Below are positions 1 to 7,240 of a stretch of DNA of 29,001 nt, in pieces. The position numbers and the translations under genes were made by a program. The stretch's first letter is position 1. Every line of letters starts with the position of its first letter. This DNA comes from a virus, in the IMG/VR virus record IMGVR_UViG_3300007735_000579, positions 1 through 29,001 of that record; one strand, given 5' to 3'. Under the pieces are notes generated by a model. That model had not been told where the DNA came from and searched no databases. It worked only from the letters and a program-made list of their open reading frames with translations.

Positions 1-1150
1 GAGCCGCGGACCCGAGGCCGCGATGAGCGTAGACAAGGGCATCGACCATGTCGTCGTGGTCCGCGACAGGGAAGCCCAGAAGCTCTCTCGAGAACTCGCC
101 CGGCAGGTCCGGGGACAGCCAGACCATACCTTGCTCGAACCGGGCTTGAATCCCCGTAAACCGCGTGACCTTGTCCTTGTCCGGCCGGACCCCGACGACG
201 GGTAGATTCGTCGTCCGCAGAAGCTCGGTTACCACGGCCGCCTGGTATTGGATCTGTTCTACCGCGATGACCTGGGGGTTCCACTTCGCAGACATTGCCT
301 TGATGAACTCGAGGACCGCATGGAACGGAGCCCGGACCCGGGCCACGTCCAAGATCCACAACTCGCCTTTCCGATCCCGGCCAAGGGCGACGGCCGCGGT
401 CCAGTCCGCCCCGTCCTTCGTCGAGATTGCCAAGTCCACCCCGACCGAGACCTCGAGCTCATTCCTGGACGGGGGCTCCCCGACCTTGACCCATTCCCGC
501 CTGAGCAGGGCCCCGGCCGCGGACACGAACTCGGCCCCGAACTCCCGACGGAAGACGATCGCGGGCAAGGTCCCCCGGGCCGAGTCGATCTCGCCGGGGT
601 CTAGGTGCGGGTTCGTCCATGACGGCAACTGCCACGCGCGGACCTCGGGGTCTTCGCCCTGGCCTCGCTGAACAAGCTCATGGAACCATCCGCCTTCGAC
701 ATTCGGGGTCGAGATGATCAGCGCCTTCCCCTTCCGGTCCGCGAGGGCAGGCCTGAGCACTTCTTCCCATACCCGCCGCGCGACGAAGTCGGCCTCGTCC
801 ATCACGAGGAAGTCAAGCCCCTCGCCTCGCAGGTTGTCCGGGTTGTCCGCGGACTTGAACGTCACGAATCCACCGCCCGGGAACTTGAGCGTCCGGGTTG
901 ACTCGAGGGCCGTCACCCCGAGCCCCCGGGACATCGCCCGGACTTGCTCCCACGCGATGCCTGAGATCGAGTAGGTCGGGGCCACCCACCATACCCGCTT
1001 GCCCTCGAGCCCGGCCTTGAGTGCGAGGGCCGCTCCGAGCCGGGTCTTCCCCCATCGCCGCCCGCAGACCAAGACCCGGAATCGAGCGGGGTCCTTGGCG
1101 ACCTCGAGTTGCGCCCGATGGAGCTTCGGGAGCCGGATGATCAGGGACAT
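1..1150 (-). CDS. terL: Terminase large subunit, partial (runs off left edge)
   Basis: Packaging motor that uses ATP to pump DNA into the prohead and cuts the concatemer. I translated 383 codons from the ATG at 1150 with no stop before the window edge. Visible parts: Walker A CGRRWGKT (about residues 29-36), Walker B FLVMDEAD (114-121), a motor-to-nuclease linker, then an RNase H-type nuclease domain with Asp239 (VGVDLAIS), Glu298 (IAVEQIQ) and Asp367 in HDDMVDAL. Both catalytic domains are thus essentially complete, and only a short C-terminal tail (families run about 420-480 residues) should lie outside. The start overlaps the preceding tiny membrane-protein ORF by 10 bases, so translation is probably coupled. 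It is the last gene of the leftward run, and a portal gene would be expected next. Function is certain; the exact start is likely. Confidence 0.95.
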   Translation of the reverse strand, partial: MSLIIRLPKLHRAQLEVAKDPARFRVLVCGRRWGKTRLGAALALKAGLEGKRVWWVAPTYSISGIAWEQVRAMSRGLGVTALESTRTLKFPGGGFVTFKSADNPDNLRGEGLDFLVMDEADFVARRVWEEVLRPALADRKGKALIISTPNVEGGWFHELVQRGQGEDPEVRAWQLPSWTNPHLDPGEIDSARGTLPAIVFRREFGAEFVSAAGALLRREWVKVGEPPSRNELEVSVGVDLAISTKDGADWTAAVALGRDRKGELWILDVARVRAPFHAVLEFIKAMSAKWNPQVIAVEQIQYQAAVVTELLRTTNLPVVGVRPDKDKVTRFTGIQARFEQGMVWLSPDLPGEFSRELLGFPVADHDDMVDALVYAHRGLGSAA

Positions 1151-1266
1151 CCGCCGCCACTGGCCAAGGTCACGAGGATCGCGACATGCCCCGCGAGGAC
1201 CACGGCAAGGGCGACGAAGTCCCAGAAACACCAGTCCGACGGGGCCGGGGCGAGTTGTCCGGTCAT
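1141..1266 (-). CDS. Tiny single-span membrane protein between methyltransferase and terminase
   Basis: A 41-codon ORF. Its ATG overlaps the methyltransferase stop in an ATGA quartet, and its stop lies 10 bases inside terL. After a short polar N-terminus containing Trp and Cys, residues about 15-36 form one hydrophobic helix (FVALAVVLAGHVAILVTLAS), followed by a short Gly-rich tail ending Cys-Pro. Third codon positions are strongly G or C, as in neighbouring genes, which supports real coding. No family is recognised. It could be a membrane-tethered accessory factor, a small holin-like protein, or a coupling ORF whose main role is to deliver ribosomes to terL. The reading frame is clear; function is unknown. 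Confidence 0.6.
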   Translation of the reverse strand: MTGQLAPAPSDWCFWDFVALAVVLAGHVAILVTLASGGGCP

Positions 1267-2510
1267 GCGAAGAGCCTCAGTTGCCCGGGCAGGGCGTCGG
1301 GGACATGGGCCTCGGTGACAGGCTCCGGGGCAACGTGACCCACGGCATGCCGGATGCGCGCCCTGGCTATCTCGGTGTATTCCGGCGATAGCTCGATCCC
1401 GAGGAACCGGAAGCCCTCGAGGACCGCCCCCTTGCCCGTGGAACCCGATCCCGTGAACGGGTCAAGCACCAAGCCACCAGGCGGCGTCACCAACCTGCAC
1501 AGATAGCGCATAAGGTCCGTGGGCTTGACGGTAGGGTGGATGTTGGCGCGCCCCTCTGCCCGCAGCCCTTCCTCCCGGTCCCGCTTGCTGGCCTTGGCGG
1601 AATAGAAGAACCGGGCCGCGCTGCCGCCTGCGTCGTCGTGGCCTGTCCTTTCGTGCGGCGCCTTCCCGTTTAGATGCATGGTTGTGACGTTGTAGGATAG
1701 GCCGCCAGATTTGCTCGGCCCCGTATCCGGAAACATCCCCACGATCTCCTCGCTCCCGTCGTGGATCAGGTTCGCGGGCCAGCGGCCTAATGGATTTGGC
1801 TCCGCGTGCATCTGTCCACCATTCCATCCGGTCACTCCATTGCTTGAACACGTTTTTTTGGAGTGTCCTTGTCGAACACTAGACTCATTAAGCCAATCGC
1901 ATGCCACCCTGCACCCGTCGATGTTGATCGCCCCGGTTCCATGCGCCAGGACGTTCTCCGCCACGGTCCCGACAAGCGGCTTCCGCGCCACGACGATCGG
2001 CTCGTGCGCGGGCTTGAGCGCGGTTCCCCAGCCCTGCCACCGCTGGGCCTCGGGGGTTGCGGGAGCGGTGATAGCGAATTCGAGACTTCTGTAAGTCTCG
2101 AATTGATGATCGCTCTTAGATCCGGCGTCACGACGGGTCATGCCAACCACCTCACGCTCCGCGCCAGCCGCCGCGTCGATCGCCTTGCTCACGTCAAGCG
2201 ACTTCGGAAACCCAGACCCATAGACCCACATGATTTGATCTCGAATCTCGAACCCGGCATCCTCGATCGCCACGGCCATGCGGTGGTAGGTCCGGCTTCC
2301 CGAGAACGCAAGCAGGTGCCCCCCCGGCTTCAGAACGCGCAGGGCCTCGCGCCAGACCTCGACCCGGAAGGCCACGCCCGACGCGTCCCAGGACTTGCCC
2401 ATGAACCCGAGCTCATACGGAGGATCGGTCACGATGGAATCGACGGACGAATCCTCGAGCGTCCGCATCACCGCGAGGCAGTCCCCCGTCCGGACCTCGA
2501 ACCGGGTCAC
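1263..2510 (-). CDS. DNA methyltransferase (beta-class N4/N6-type)
   Basis: S-adenosylmethionine-dependent DNA methyltransferase of 415 residues, probably modifying adenine-N6 or cytosine-N4. The catalytic motif IV DPPY is near the N-terminus (residues 29-32), and the SAM-binding motif DPFTGSGSTG is near the C-terminus (about 350-359), preceded by HPTVKP. This permuted order defines the beta class. The middle, about residues 100-300, is the expected target-recognition region and is locally less G+C-rich, with a 7-A run and a perfect inverted repeat (separate entry). The start is a GTG in a GTGA overlap with the terminase small subunit, with GAAGG about 9 bases upstream. The C-terminus ends GQLRLFA, which fits the clamp-binding pattern QLxLF. 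It probably protects phage DNA from restriction or marks it; the target sequence cannot be read from the gene. Confidence 0.9.
   Translation of the reverse strand: MTRFEVRTGDCLAVMRTLEDSSVDSIVTDPPYELGFMGKSWDASGVAFRVEVWREALRVLKPGGHLLAFSGSRTYHRMAVAIEDAGFEIRDQIMWVYGSGFPKSLDVSKAIDAAAGAEREVVGMTRRDAGSKSDHQFETYRSLEFAITAPATPEAQRWQGWGTALKPAHEPIVVARKPLVGTVAENVLAHGTGAINIDGCRVACDWLNESSVRQGHSKKTCSSNGVTGWNGGQMHAEPNPLGRWPANLIHDGSEEIVGMFPDTGPSKSGGLSYNVTTMHLNGKAPHERTGHDDAGGSAARFFYSAKASKRDREEGLRAEGRANIHPTVKPTDLMRYLCRLVTPPGGLVLDPFTGSGSTGKGAVLEGFRFLGIELSPEYTEIARARIRHAVGHVAPEPVTEAHVPDALPGQLRLFA
2077..2104. repeat. Perfect 12-bp inverted repeat inside the methyltransferase gene
   Basis: Arms AATTCGAGACTT (2077-2088) and AAGTCTCGAATT (2093-2104) are exact reverse complements separated by the 4 bases CTGT. 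The element lies in frame within the methyltransferase, encoding about residues 136-145, in a segment visibly richer in A+T than the rest of the gene. It would form a strong RNA or cruciform hairpin. It could be an operator, a mobile-element scar or a recoding/attenuation hairpin. The structure is certain, the role is not. Confidence 0.85.
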
Positions 2511-2866
2511 CCCTCGCCGCCTTCCTCGTCCGCCCATCGGATCACAACCTCGGTCTTGTCCGACCCCTCGGGCCTGCGGTCCTGACGCCCGAAGCGGTCC
2601 GGATGCTTGCGCTCGAGGTACCACGCCGCCGCGGTCCAGGTCTTGTCCGCGAGGGCCGCTTCCCGAATGCAAGACAGCATCTCGCCCTCCGCTTGCGCCT
2701 CGGCCTCTTTTACGGCGTCAGCAAAGTCTAGGTCGTCCTTGATCCACGAGTAGAAGAACTCCTTCGACACCCCGGCCGCCTTGATCGCGGTCTCGTGGTA
2801 GTTCCCCGCTCGGATGTACCGGAGCAGGGCTTCCCGGACCTCGGGGGTCCGCTTCGTCTTAGCCAT
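2507..2866 (-). CDS. terS: Terminase small subunit-like DNA-binding protein
   Basis: A 119-residue protein with an N-terminal helix-turn-helix of the kind found in phage small terminases: about residues 9-45, with the pattern RYIRAGNYHETAIKAAGVSKEFFYSW. A helical region follows, then the segment WYLERKHPDRFGRQD, which closely resembles the small-terminase motif wLLERRxPxRfG. The C-terminus is acidic (DEEGGEG). It should recognise the packaging site and load DNA onto TerL. Its ATG at 2866 overlaps the previous gene by 8 bases, and its stop overlaps the methyltransferase GTG. Oddly, it is separated from terL by the methyltransferase and a tiny membrane ORF. A general HTH regulator is the alternative; context favours terminase. 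Confidence 0.75.
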   Translation of the reverse strand: MAKTKRTPEVREALLRYIRAGNYHETAIKAAGVSKEFFYSWIKDDLDFADAVKEAEAQAEGEMLSCIREAALADKTWTAAAWYLERKHPDRFGRQDRRPEGSDKTEVVIRWADEEGGEG

Positions 2867-3197
2867 GATCTTTCCCTCGCTTCTTCTTGCCGTCGGGGTC
2901 CTTGACCTGCGAGATCCGGACTTGTCCCCGCTCGGTCTTCCATCGTGCGACGAGGCCGTCCTTCGCCCGCATGAAGACGACCCGGACCGGGGTTGTATCC
3001 CCCAGGACCGGGGTCATGTCGGGCAGGTGCTCGAGGGCAACCGCGGCGATCGCCCCGGGGTCCTCTTCAACCATCCGATGGACCTTGTCGCTCATCTTGC
3101 CCTCGATCCCGAGGACAATGTCGCCTTCCGGGGTCTCGCCGATCGAGAACTTGCCACCCGCGGCCAGAATAGCCCGGAACGCCTCGAGGGGGGTCAC
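2859..3197 (-). CDS. Hypothetical protein with possible TubC-docking-like N-terminal fold
   Basis: 112 residues from a GTG at 3197 that forms a GTGA overlap with the preceding zinc-ribbon gene; a purine-rich GGGGGAGA lies just upstream. The N-terminal half (LEAFRAILAAGGKFS ... VLGIEG ... EEDPGAIAAVALEHL) has a helix, short hairpin, helix rhythm like the TubC N-terminal docking fold found in many phage and plasmid proteins. The C-terminus is very basic (DPDGKKKRGKDHG), as if it contacts nucleic acid. The fold likeness is by eye only and no enzymatic motif is seen. It sits between a zinc-ribbon protein and the terminase small subunit and overlaps the latter by 8 bases, so it is part of the same translationally coupled block. 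Confidence 0.6.
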   Translation of the reverse strand: MTPLEAFRAILAAGGKFSIGETPEGDIVLGIEGKMSDKVHRMVEEDPGAIAAVALEHLPDMTPVLGDTTPVRVVFMRAKDGLVARWKTERGQVRISQVKDPDGKKKRGKDHG

Positions 3198-3388
3198 TGT
3201 CTCCCCCGCTGCTCGATGCTGACCCACCGACGGCGCTCCTTCCGCAGTTCGGCACTTGCCCGACGGTCGAGGTCCATCCAATCGTCGAAGCATCTTCGAC
3301 AGAGCATCTCGCGATGGAGCTTGGTCCCGTCCGGGACAAGAGTTAGCGTAGCACACCCGGAGCACCGAATCTCGACGGGCTTAAGCAT
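3194..3388 (-). CDS. Small zinc-ribbon protein
   Basis: 64 residues starting at ATG 3388, overlapping the RusA-type gene by 8 bases and ending in a GTGA overlap with the next gene. Two cysteine pairs (CSGC at residues 8-11 and CRRC near residues 29-32) form a compact zinc ribbon. A charged, arginine-rich helix follows (DLDRRASAELRKERRRW) that could bind nucleic acid. No enzymatic motif is present. Small Cys4 proteins of this size are common in phage replication and recombination clusters and may be DNA- or RNA-binding adaptors. The Zn-ribbon call rests on the four visible cysteines; the role is unknown. Confidence 0.65.
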   Translation of the reverse strand: MLKPVEIRCSGCATLTLVPDGTKLHREMLCRRCFDDWMDLDRRASAELRKERRRWVSIEQRGRQ

Positions 3389-3764
3389 CGTCCGAGACCC
3401 GGATGACCGCCACCCATCGGGGGCTTGTCTTGGTCTTCGGCCTCTTCCGGACGACGAGGTCGATGACCTGTTCATCGTCAAACCACGCGATACCGTTGAG
3501 CGCGTCCATGACCCCTCCTGCGAGGTTGTCGACATCCCCCTTTCCCGTCCAGAACCATAGCTCCAGACTGAGTCTATCTTGACGCCAGACCGGGCAGGCA
3601 CTCAAGGCCAGAGCGACACGTCCGGCGATCTGCCGCTTCCAGGTCATATAATCCGCGGGCATGTAGATATGCCCGGTCTGGGTCGTCCGTGGCCTCGGCT
3701 TGACCCGGGCCGGGAATCCATCGGATCGGATCGTCAGGGTCCCGGCCTCGAGCACGACGCTCAA
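3381..3764 (-). CDS. rusA: RusA-family Holliday-junction resolvase with altered catalytic Lys
   Basis: 127 residues, close to the usual RusA length of about 120. RusA dimers cut four-way DNA junctions, here probably clearing branches before packaging. The signature acidic motif reads GDVDNLAGGVMDALNGI (about residues 76-92), followed by FDDEQV (95-100), matching the family pattern DxDN...DaLng...DDxqV. In E. coli RusA the second Asp is followed four residues later by a catalytic Lys; here that place is Gly83, so activity may be reduced or the active site rearranged. The start is taken as TTG 3764, which forms a TTGA overlap with the upstream gene, as elsewhere in this genome. The Shine-Dalgarno is weak, and GTG 3755 is an alternative. 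Confidence 0.85.
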   Translation of the reverse strand: MSVVLEAGTLTIRSDGFPARVKPRPRTTQTGHIYMPADYMTWKRQIAGRVALALSACPVWRQDRLSLELWFWTGKGDVDNLAGGVMDALNGIAWFDDEQVIDLVVRKRPKTKTSPRWVAVIRVSDDA

Positions 3765-4000
3765 GGGTTGTAAATCGTCTTGAGATCGTCGCTGAGCCTT
3801 TTTCCGCACCCCCGACACGTCGTCGGACCCCGCTTCGCGCTGACCTCGTGCAGGCCGCAGGCCGGGCAATGGTGATGAGGGATGGTCAGGAACTCGCCGC
3901 ACGCGAGGCATTGCCACGGGAACCCGTCGCCCTTCACCCGCATCCTTCGATTCTGAGGCCCCTGAGAGCCCCCAGAGCGGGACTTGACCGATCCACCCAT
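3761..4000 (-). CDS. Small double zinc-ribbon protein
   Basis: 79 residues from ATG 4000, with AGGGGG about 9 bases upstream. Three CxxC pairs are visible: CLAC (about 31-34), CPAC (45-48, preceded by three histidines) and CRGC near residue 62, so at least one full zinc ribbon and a half or shared second one are present. The N-terminus is basic and Gly/Ser-rich. No catalytic motif is seen. It ends in a TTGA overlap with the RusA-type gene, implying coupled translation and perhaps a shared role in DNA processing. Function is not recognised. Confidence 0.6.
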   Translation of the reverse strand: MGGSVKSRSGGSQGPQNRRMRVKGDGFPWQCLACGEFLTIPHHHCPACGLHEVSAKRGPTTCRGCGKRLSDDLKTIYNP

Positions 4001-4013
4001 CCCCTCGCACCCC

Positions 4014-4352
4014 CTAGCCCTCTTGCGTCGCTTCTAGGGGCTCGTAGCGCGTCCGGTTGGTCGTCCACCATCGGATGATGCCTTCCCGATTATCGCGGAG
4101 CCGGGTCAGGATGTCACCGGGGACCTCGAAGCCGGGTTCGACCGTCAAGGCGATCCCCCGATCTGGGTCCGACTCGAACCAGATCATCCCCGTCGCCCCG
4201 ATGTCCGCGAGGATCTCGGACACCGTCCGGTCCCTCGTCTCGCGATCCCATCCCTCGAGCTCACCTTCGCGGGTCCACTCGGAACACGGGACGAGGGTCC
4301 ATTCCGGTTCGACCTGGGGGGCCGACGCCTTCGATCCGGGCTTCTTTCTCAT
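4014..4352 (-). CDS. Hypothetical protein with possible TubC-docking-like domain
   Basis: 112 residues. The ATG at 4352 overlaps the previous stop as ATGA. The C-terminal half (TVSEILADIGATGMIWFE ... IALTVEPGFEVPGDI ... LRDNREGIIRWW) follows the pattern of the TubC N-terminal docking fold: a helix, a beta hairpin with a small acidic loop, then a helix with the characteristic L..LR..R..I...W spacing. This domain is common beside phage and plasmid primase genes, usually as an add-on. The N-terminus is basic (MRKKPGSK). No enzymatic residues are seen. The fold assignment is by eye and moderate; function is unknown. Confidence 0.6.
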   Translation of the reverse strand: MRKKPGSKASAPQVEPEWTLVPCSEWTREGELEGWDRETRDRTVSEILADIGATGMIWFESDPDRGIALTVEPGFEVPGDILTRLRDNREGIIRWWTTNRTRYEPLEATQEG

Positions 4353-4834
4353 AGCCCGTATTCCTCGATGATCTCGTTCTTGACGAGTCTCTTCGCAAGG
4401 GTCACGACTTCTTGCATCTCGCCAGTTACCTTGACCTCAAGCTTGTCGATGTATCTCAAGATCATCTTTTTGTTGATTGCATCGAACCCGGTTCCGGTTC
4501 TGCGGATGTCGTTTTGCTCGGCGTAGCTTTTCGCGTATTCGCGAATCGCGATGACATGAAGGTTGAACTCGTCGTCAATCTTGTCATCCCGCAGGAAGAC
4601 CATTCCGTTGTGAATGCGGAACAACGTTCCATCAAGGGCCTTCTCGATCGCGGCGTGCTTCTTCTTCTTGAGTTGCTCCTTGGCCTTGTAGATCTCATTC
4701 GACATTGCGAAGAGAGAATGGATTCTCGGCTTGCTTGCGACGTTCATCAGAATCCTAGCCGCGTCTGCCTCGTAGCCTCCGTTCTCGACAATCGCGAGAA
4801 CAACCTTGGCTAGCAACTCGTTTGACATTCTCAT
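4349..4834 (-). CDS. Lysine-rich hypothetical protein in a low-G+C island
   Basis: 161 residues from ATG 4834, chosen because AAGGAG lies 7 bases upstream; ATG 4828 and an upstream ATG at 4858 are less well placed. The protein is mostly helical and basic in the middle (KAKEQLKKKKHAA, about residues 50-62), with no recognised motif. Its base composition and codon choice (AAA, ATT, GTT, TTG) differ clearly from the G+C-rich neighbours. Together with its own candidate promoter upstream, this suggests a recently acquired accessory (moron-type) gene. It ends in an ATGA overlap with the next gene, so it has been integrated into the operon. Function is unknown. Confidence 0.65.
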   Translation of the reverse strand: MRMSNELLAKVVLAIVENGGYEADAARILMNVASKPRIHSLFAMSNEIYKAKEQLKKKKHAAIEKALDGTLFRIHNGMVFLRDDKIDDEFNLHVIAIREYAKSYAEQNDIRRTGTGFDAINKKMILRYIDKLEVKVTGEMQEVVTLAKRLVKNEIIEEYGL

Positions 4835-4975
4835 TCCGTTTCTCCTTTTCCTTATCATGTTTCGCTTTTCTTTTTTGTCAAGGCGTCCGGGGTGGTCCCC
4901 GGTCCCGGCCACAAGTTTCGGCCTTAGAACTACCCCTTTCCTATTTTTTCTCTCTCTCTCATTTTTTTCATGGGT

Positions 4976-5004
4976 TTTATAGATAGGACCAATGTACCAG
5001 TCCA
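4976..5004 (-). promoter_or_regulatory. Candidate sigma-70-type promoter for the 4834 gene
   Basis: On the minus strand TGGACT (5004-4999) and TATAAA (4981-4976) are separated by 17 bases. Matches to the consensus are moderate at -35 and good at -10. The whole 4835-5071 gap is unusually A+T- and purine-rich on the minus strand (A-runs, a GA-repeat tract) and holds no convincing gene. Two direct copies of GGTCCCC at 5044-5060 lie just upstream. Transcription would start near 4970 and give a leader of about 135 bases. Prediction by eye only. Confidence 0.45.
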
Positions 5005-5071
5005 GAAGAACACAATAACCGTGCGGTTTTCAGGCTGTTTTTTTGGTCCCCAGCGGTCCCCAAGGTACACG

Positions 5072-7240
5072 TCATCGGACGATCCTCAGGCCCGGGAAGA
5101 CCCTCGGCCGAGACCCGCCGTTGTCCCTCGGCCTGGTCACGGTCCTGCGGAAGTGCCTCTCAAGCTCGGACTCGAAGGTCCGGGCCGCGAGGGGGTGGTA
5201 CCCGTTCGTCCCGCACCATGACCGATAGTCCTCATGAAGTTTCGCCGTCTCGACGGTGCCGAGGCCCGTGTCGTCGATCCGGTCATCGACCCATTGCAGG
5301 AACGGGTTGACGGCCTCGCGGTATCGCGCCTTGGTGTTGCTCATCTCGAGGGATTCGCCGATGCCGTGGGCCTTCAGAAGCTCGAGACCGTAGATCGCCC
5401 AGTTGAAGATCCCCGGTAGCTCGGCCCTGAGCTTGTCCAAGATGGAATAGTCCTTCTCTTCCTGCCGGATCTTGACGCCGAACGGGAAGATCAGAAGCCT
5501 CCGCCAGATCGCGTCCGTCCGGTCCGCGAACCGGGGTAGGACATTCGTCGAGAAGGTCAATCGGGCCGTCGGCCTCGCCTGATACGGGTCCTTGTGCTTC
5601 CTCTCGAAGGTCATTTCCTCGCCCGAGATAAGTTGCTTCAAGACGCCTTCCGCGGCCTTGTCGATCTCGCCCATCTCGTGCGCGATGTTCGCCGACTTTC
5701 CCACCATCGCCGCGAGGTCGAATCGTTCCCCGAACCGCTCGAGGGGTACCGTGGAATAGTTCCCCCGGCCGACGAGGTCCCCCAGTATCTCGAGGACGGT
5801 AGACTTGCCGTTCGACCCGTCGCCGACAAGGATCGCGGCGAGTTGATGCGAGATGTCGGGCACCATGTTGAGCCCGAACCATTGTTGAAGCCGCGTCCGC
5901 GTTTCCTCGTCCGGCATGATCTTCTCGAGGACCGACATCCAGAGCGGGCAGTCGGCCTCCGGATCGACCTCGAAGGGCAGGCAGACCGTGGCCAGAAGGT
6001 CCGGATCGTGGGGCTTGAGCCAGTCGTCCCGCTCGGCAAGGTACGCATCGACATCGACGATCCCGTTCCGGGCCACGATAGACAGGGGGCCGCCCCCGGA
6101 AGTCCACCCCCCGAGCTCTATTTCGTTCGGGATGCGAACTCGGGACGCGAGGTTCGCTACCACGTCACCTACGAATGCCCGTTTACACTTGCTGACCAGT
6201 TCCGGGGCCTGCTGCATCCTGGCCAAGACCAGATGCCCGACCTCCTCGTCCGTCGTCCGGTCATAGCATCGGCCGTTGAACTGAAACCAGAAGCCACGAT
6301 GCAGGACTAGGGGCTTGTCCTCGGTCGCCTCGATGTAGGCCCGGGCGATGTCGTCCGGCTGGATGCCCTTCTTCTCGTCGCCCTCGGGTTGCTCGACCTT
6401 GAGCCCGGATGCTAGCCCGACCTTGATCCGGCGTGCCGGGGTCCCGGCCGCGTACCCGTCGACGACCCGCTCGGCGATATCGACGAGGACCCGGTCCTCG
6501 AGCGGGGGGACGACCGCGGTCTCATTCGTCGCCCGCAGGCTTGCCAAGATCGCCTCATACCCGAGGCCCTGCGCCCGCAGGGACGACGCGATCTTGAAGA
6601 CCGCCTCGTTCCGGCCACCCTCGCGGATCAGGCCGTCGGCATCCGTCCGAGTCTGGGGAGCCTGAGCCCGGGGCCGCGATGCCTGCTTCAAGGCCTCGTC
6701 GAGCCACCCGGGGACGGGTTGCGGTTCATCCTGGCTCTCGGTGTCGACCGCGTACATGCGGCCGTTCCGATGAATGGAGCCCGGGGCCACGACGAAGCCC
6801 CGTTCCCCGCGGACATCGACCCCCGGGGCGAGTGCGCCTGCCGAGTTCCGGACGTCCCACCCCGGATGCCGATAGTAGACGTGCGCCCCGCGCCCGGTCC
6901 TGACCATGAAGAACGGGGCATCCTGGTTCCGCTCCTCGAACCAGACGACCGCGTCCTCGTTGTCGAGATCCAGTAGCAGGAGCCCGGTCTCGGCACCGGT
7001 CACAATGCCCGCGTTCCGGCCGTCCCTGAACCATCGCTCGACGGCCGAGGCCGGATGCTGCGCTCCTGGGGCCTGCCAGCCGCGGTCGATCGGATGCTTG
7101 CCCTGCGAGTCGCAGGTCTCGCGGCCGCAGGTACAGGTCCCGTCCTTCTTGACGTGATGCACCGCGATGAAGACACGGCCGAGCCCGGCGACGGACTCAA
7201 GCTCTCTCAAACGGGATTCGATGGGGTACAATTGCAACAT
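5072..7240 (-). CDS. Prim-Pol primase / D5-type SF3 helicase
   Basis: 722-residue replication protein that joins an N-terminal primase-polymerase to a C-terminal helicase. The N-terminus has a small Cys cluster (C36, C38, C43) followed by GKHP and the Prim-Pol metal motif LLLLDLDN (about 87-94), then GRGAHVYYRH and GVDVRGERGFVVAPGS. A D5-N type linker follows. The C-terminal ATPase has Walker A GDGSNGKST (473-481), Walker B-like IAHEMGEID (about 519-527), and the SF3/D5 segment FERKHKDPYQARPTARLTFSTN (546-566, split for description) ending in WRRLLIFPF. It should prime and unwind phage DNA. At ATG 7240 the AGAGAGG directly touches the start codon, so a TTG at codon 4 is also possible. It begins a new unit after a strong hairpin. 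Confidence 0.93.
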   Translation of the reverse strand: MLQLYPIESRLRELESVAGLGRVFIAVHHVKKDGTCTCGRETCDSQGKHPIDRGWQAPGAQHPASAVERWFRDGRNAGIVTGAETGLLLLDLDNEDAVVWFEERNQDAPFFMVRTGRGAHVYYRHPGWDVRNSAGALAPGVDVRGERGFVVAPGSIHRNGRMYAVDTESQDEPQPVPGWLDEALKQASRPRAQAPQTRTDADGLIREGGRNEAVFKIASSLRAQGLGYEAILASLRATNETAVVPPLEDRVLVDIAERVVDGYAAGTPARRIKVGLASGLKVEQPEGDEKKGIQPDDIARAYIEATEDKPLVLHRGFWFQFNGRCYDRTTDEEVGHLVLARMQQAPELVSKCKRAFVGDVVANLASRVRIPNEIELGGWTSGGGPLSIVARNGIVDVDAYLAERDDWLKPHDPDLLATVCLPFEVDPEADCPLWMSVLEKIMPDEETRTRLQQWFGLNMVPDISHQLAAILVGDGSNGKSTVLEILGDLVGRGNYSTVPLERFGERFDLAAMVGKSANIAHEMGEIDKAAEGVLKQLISGEEMTFERKHKDPYQARPTARLTFSTNVLPRFADRTDAIWRRLLIFPFGVKIRQEEKDYSILDKLRAELPGIFNWAIYGLELLKAHGIGESLEMSNTKARYREAVNPFLQWVDDRIDDTGLGTVETAKLHEDYRSWCGTNGYHPLAARTFESELERHFRRTVTRPRDNGGSRPRVFPGLRIVR

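Noticed and set aside
1840-1870. 7-A run in the methyltransferase as a frameshift or sequencing-error site
   Set aside because: The frame stays open through the run and the downstream motifs (DPFTGSGSTG) are in the same frame, so there is no sign of an error or required shift.
4930-4971. 13-codon leader ORF in the purine-rich tract
   Set aside because: It is only an A/G-rich open frame with no RBS at the predicted start, and transcription would begin next to it. Not enough to call a leader peptide.
5040-5062. T-run next to GGTCCCC repeats as a terminator for the primase gene
   Set aside because: The two GGTCCCC copies are direct, not inverted, and the T-run lies on the wrong side for leftward transcription.
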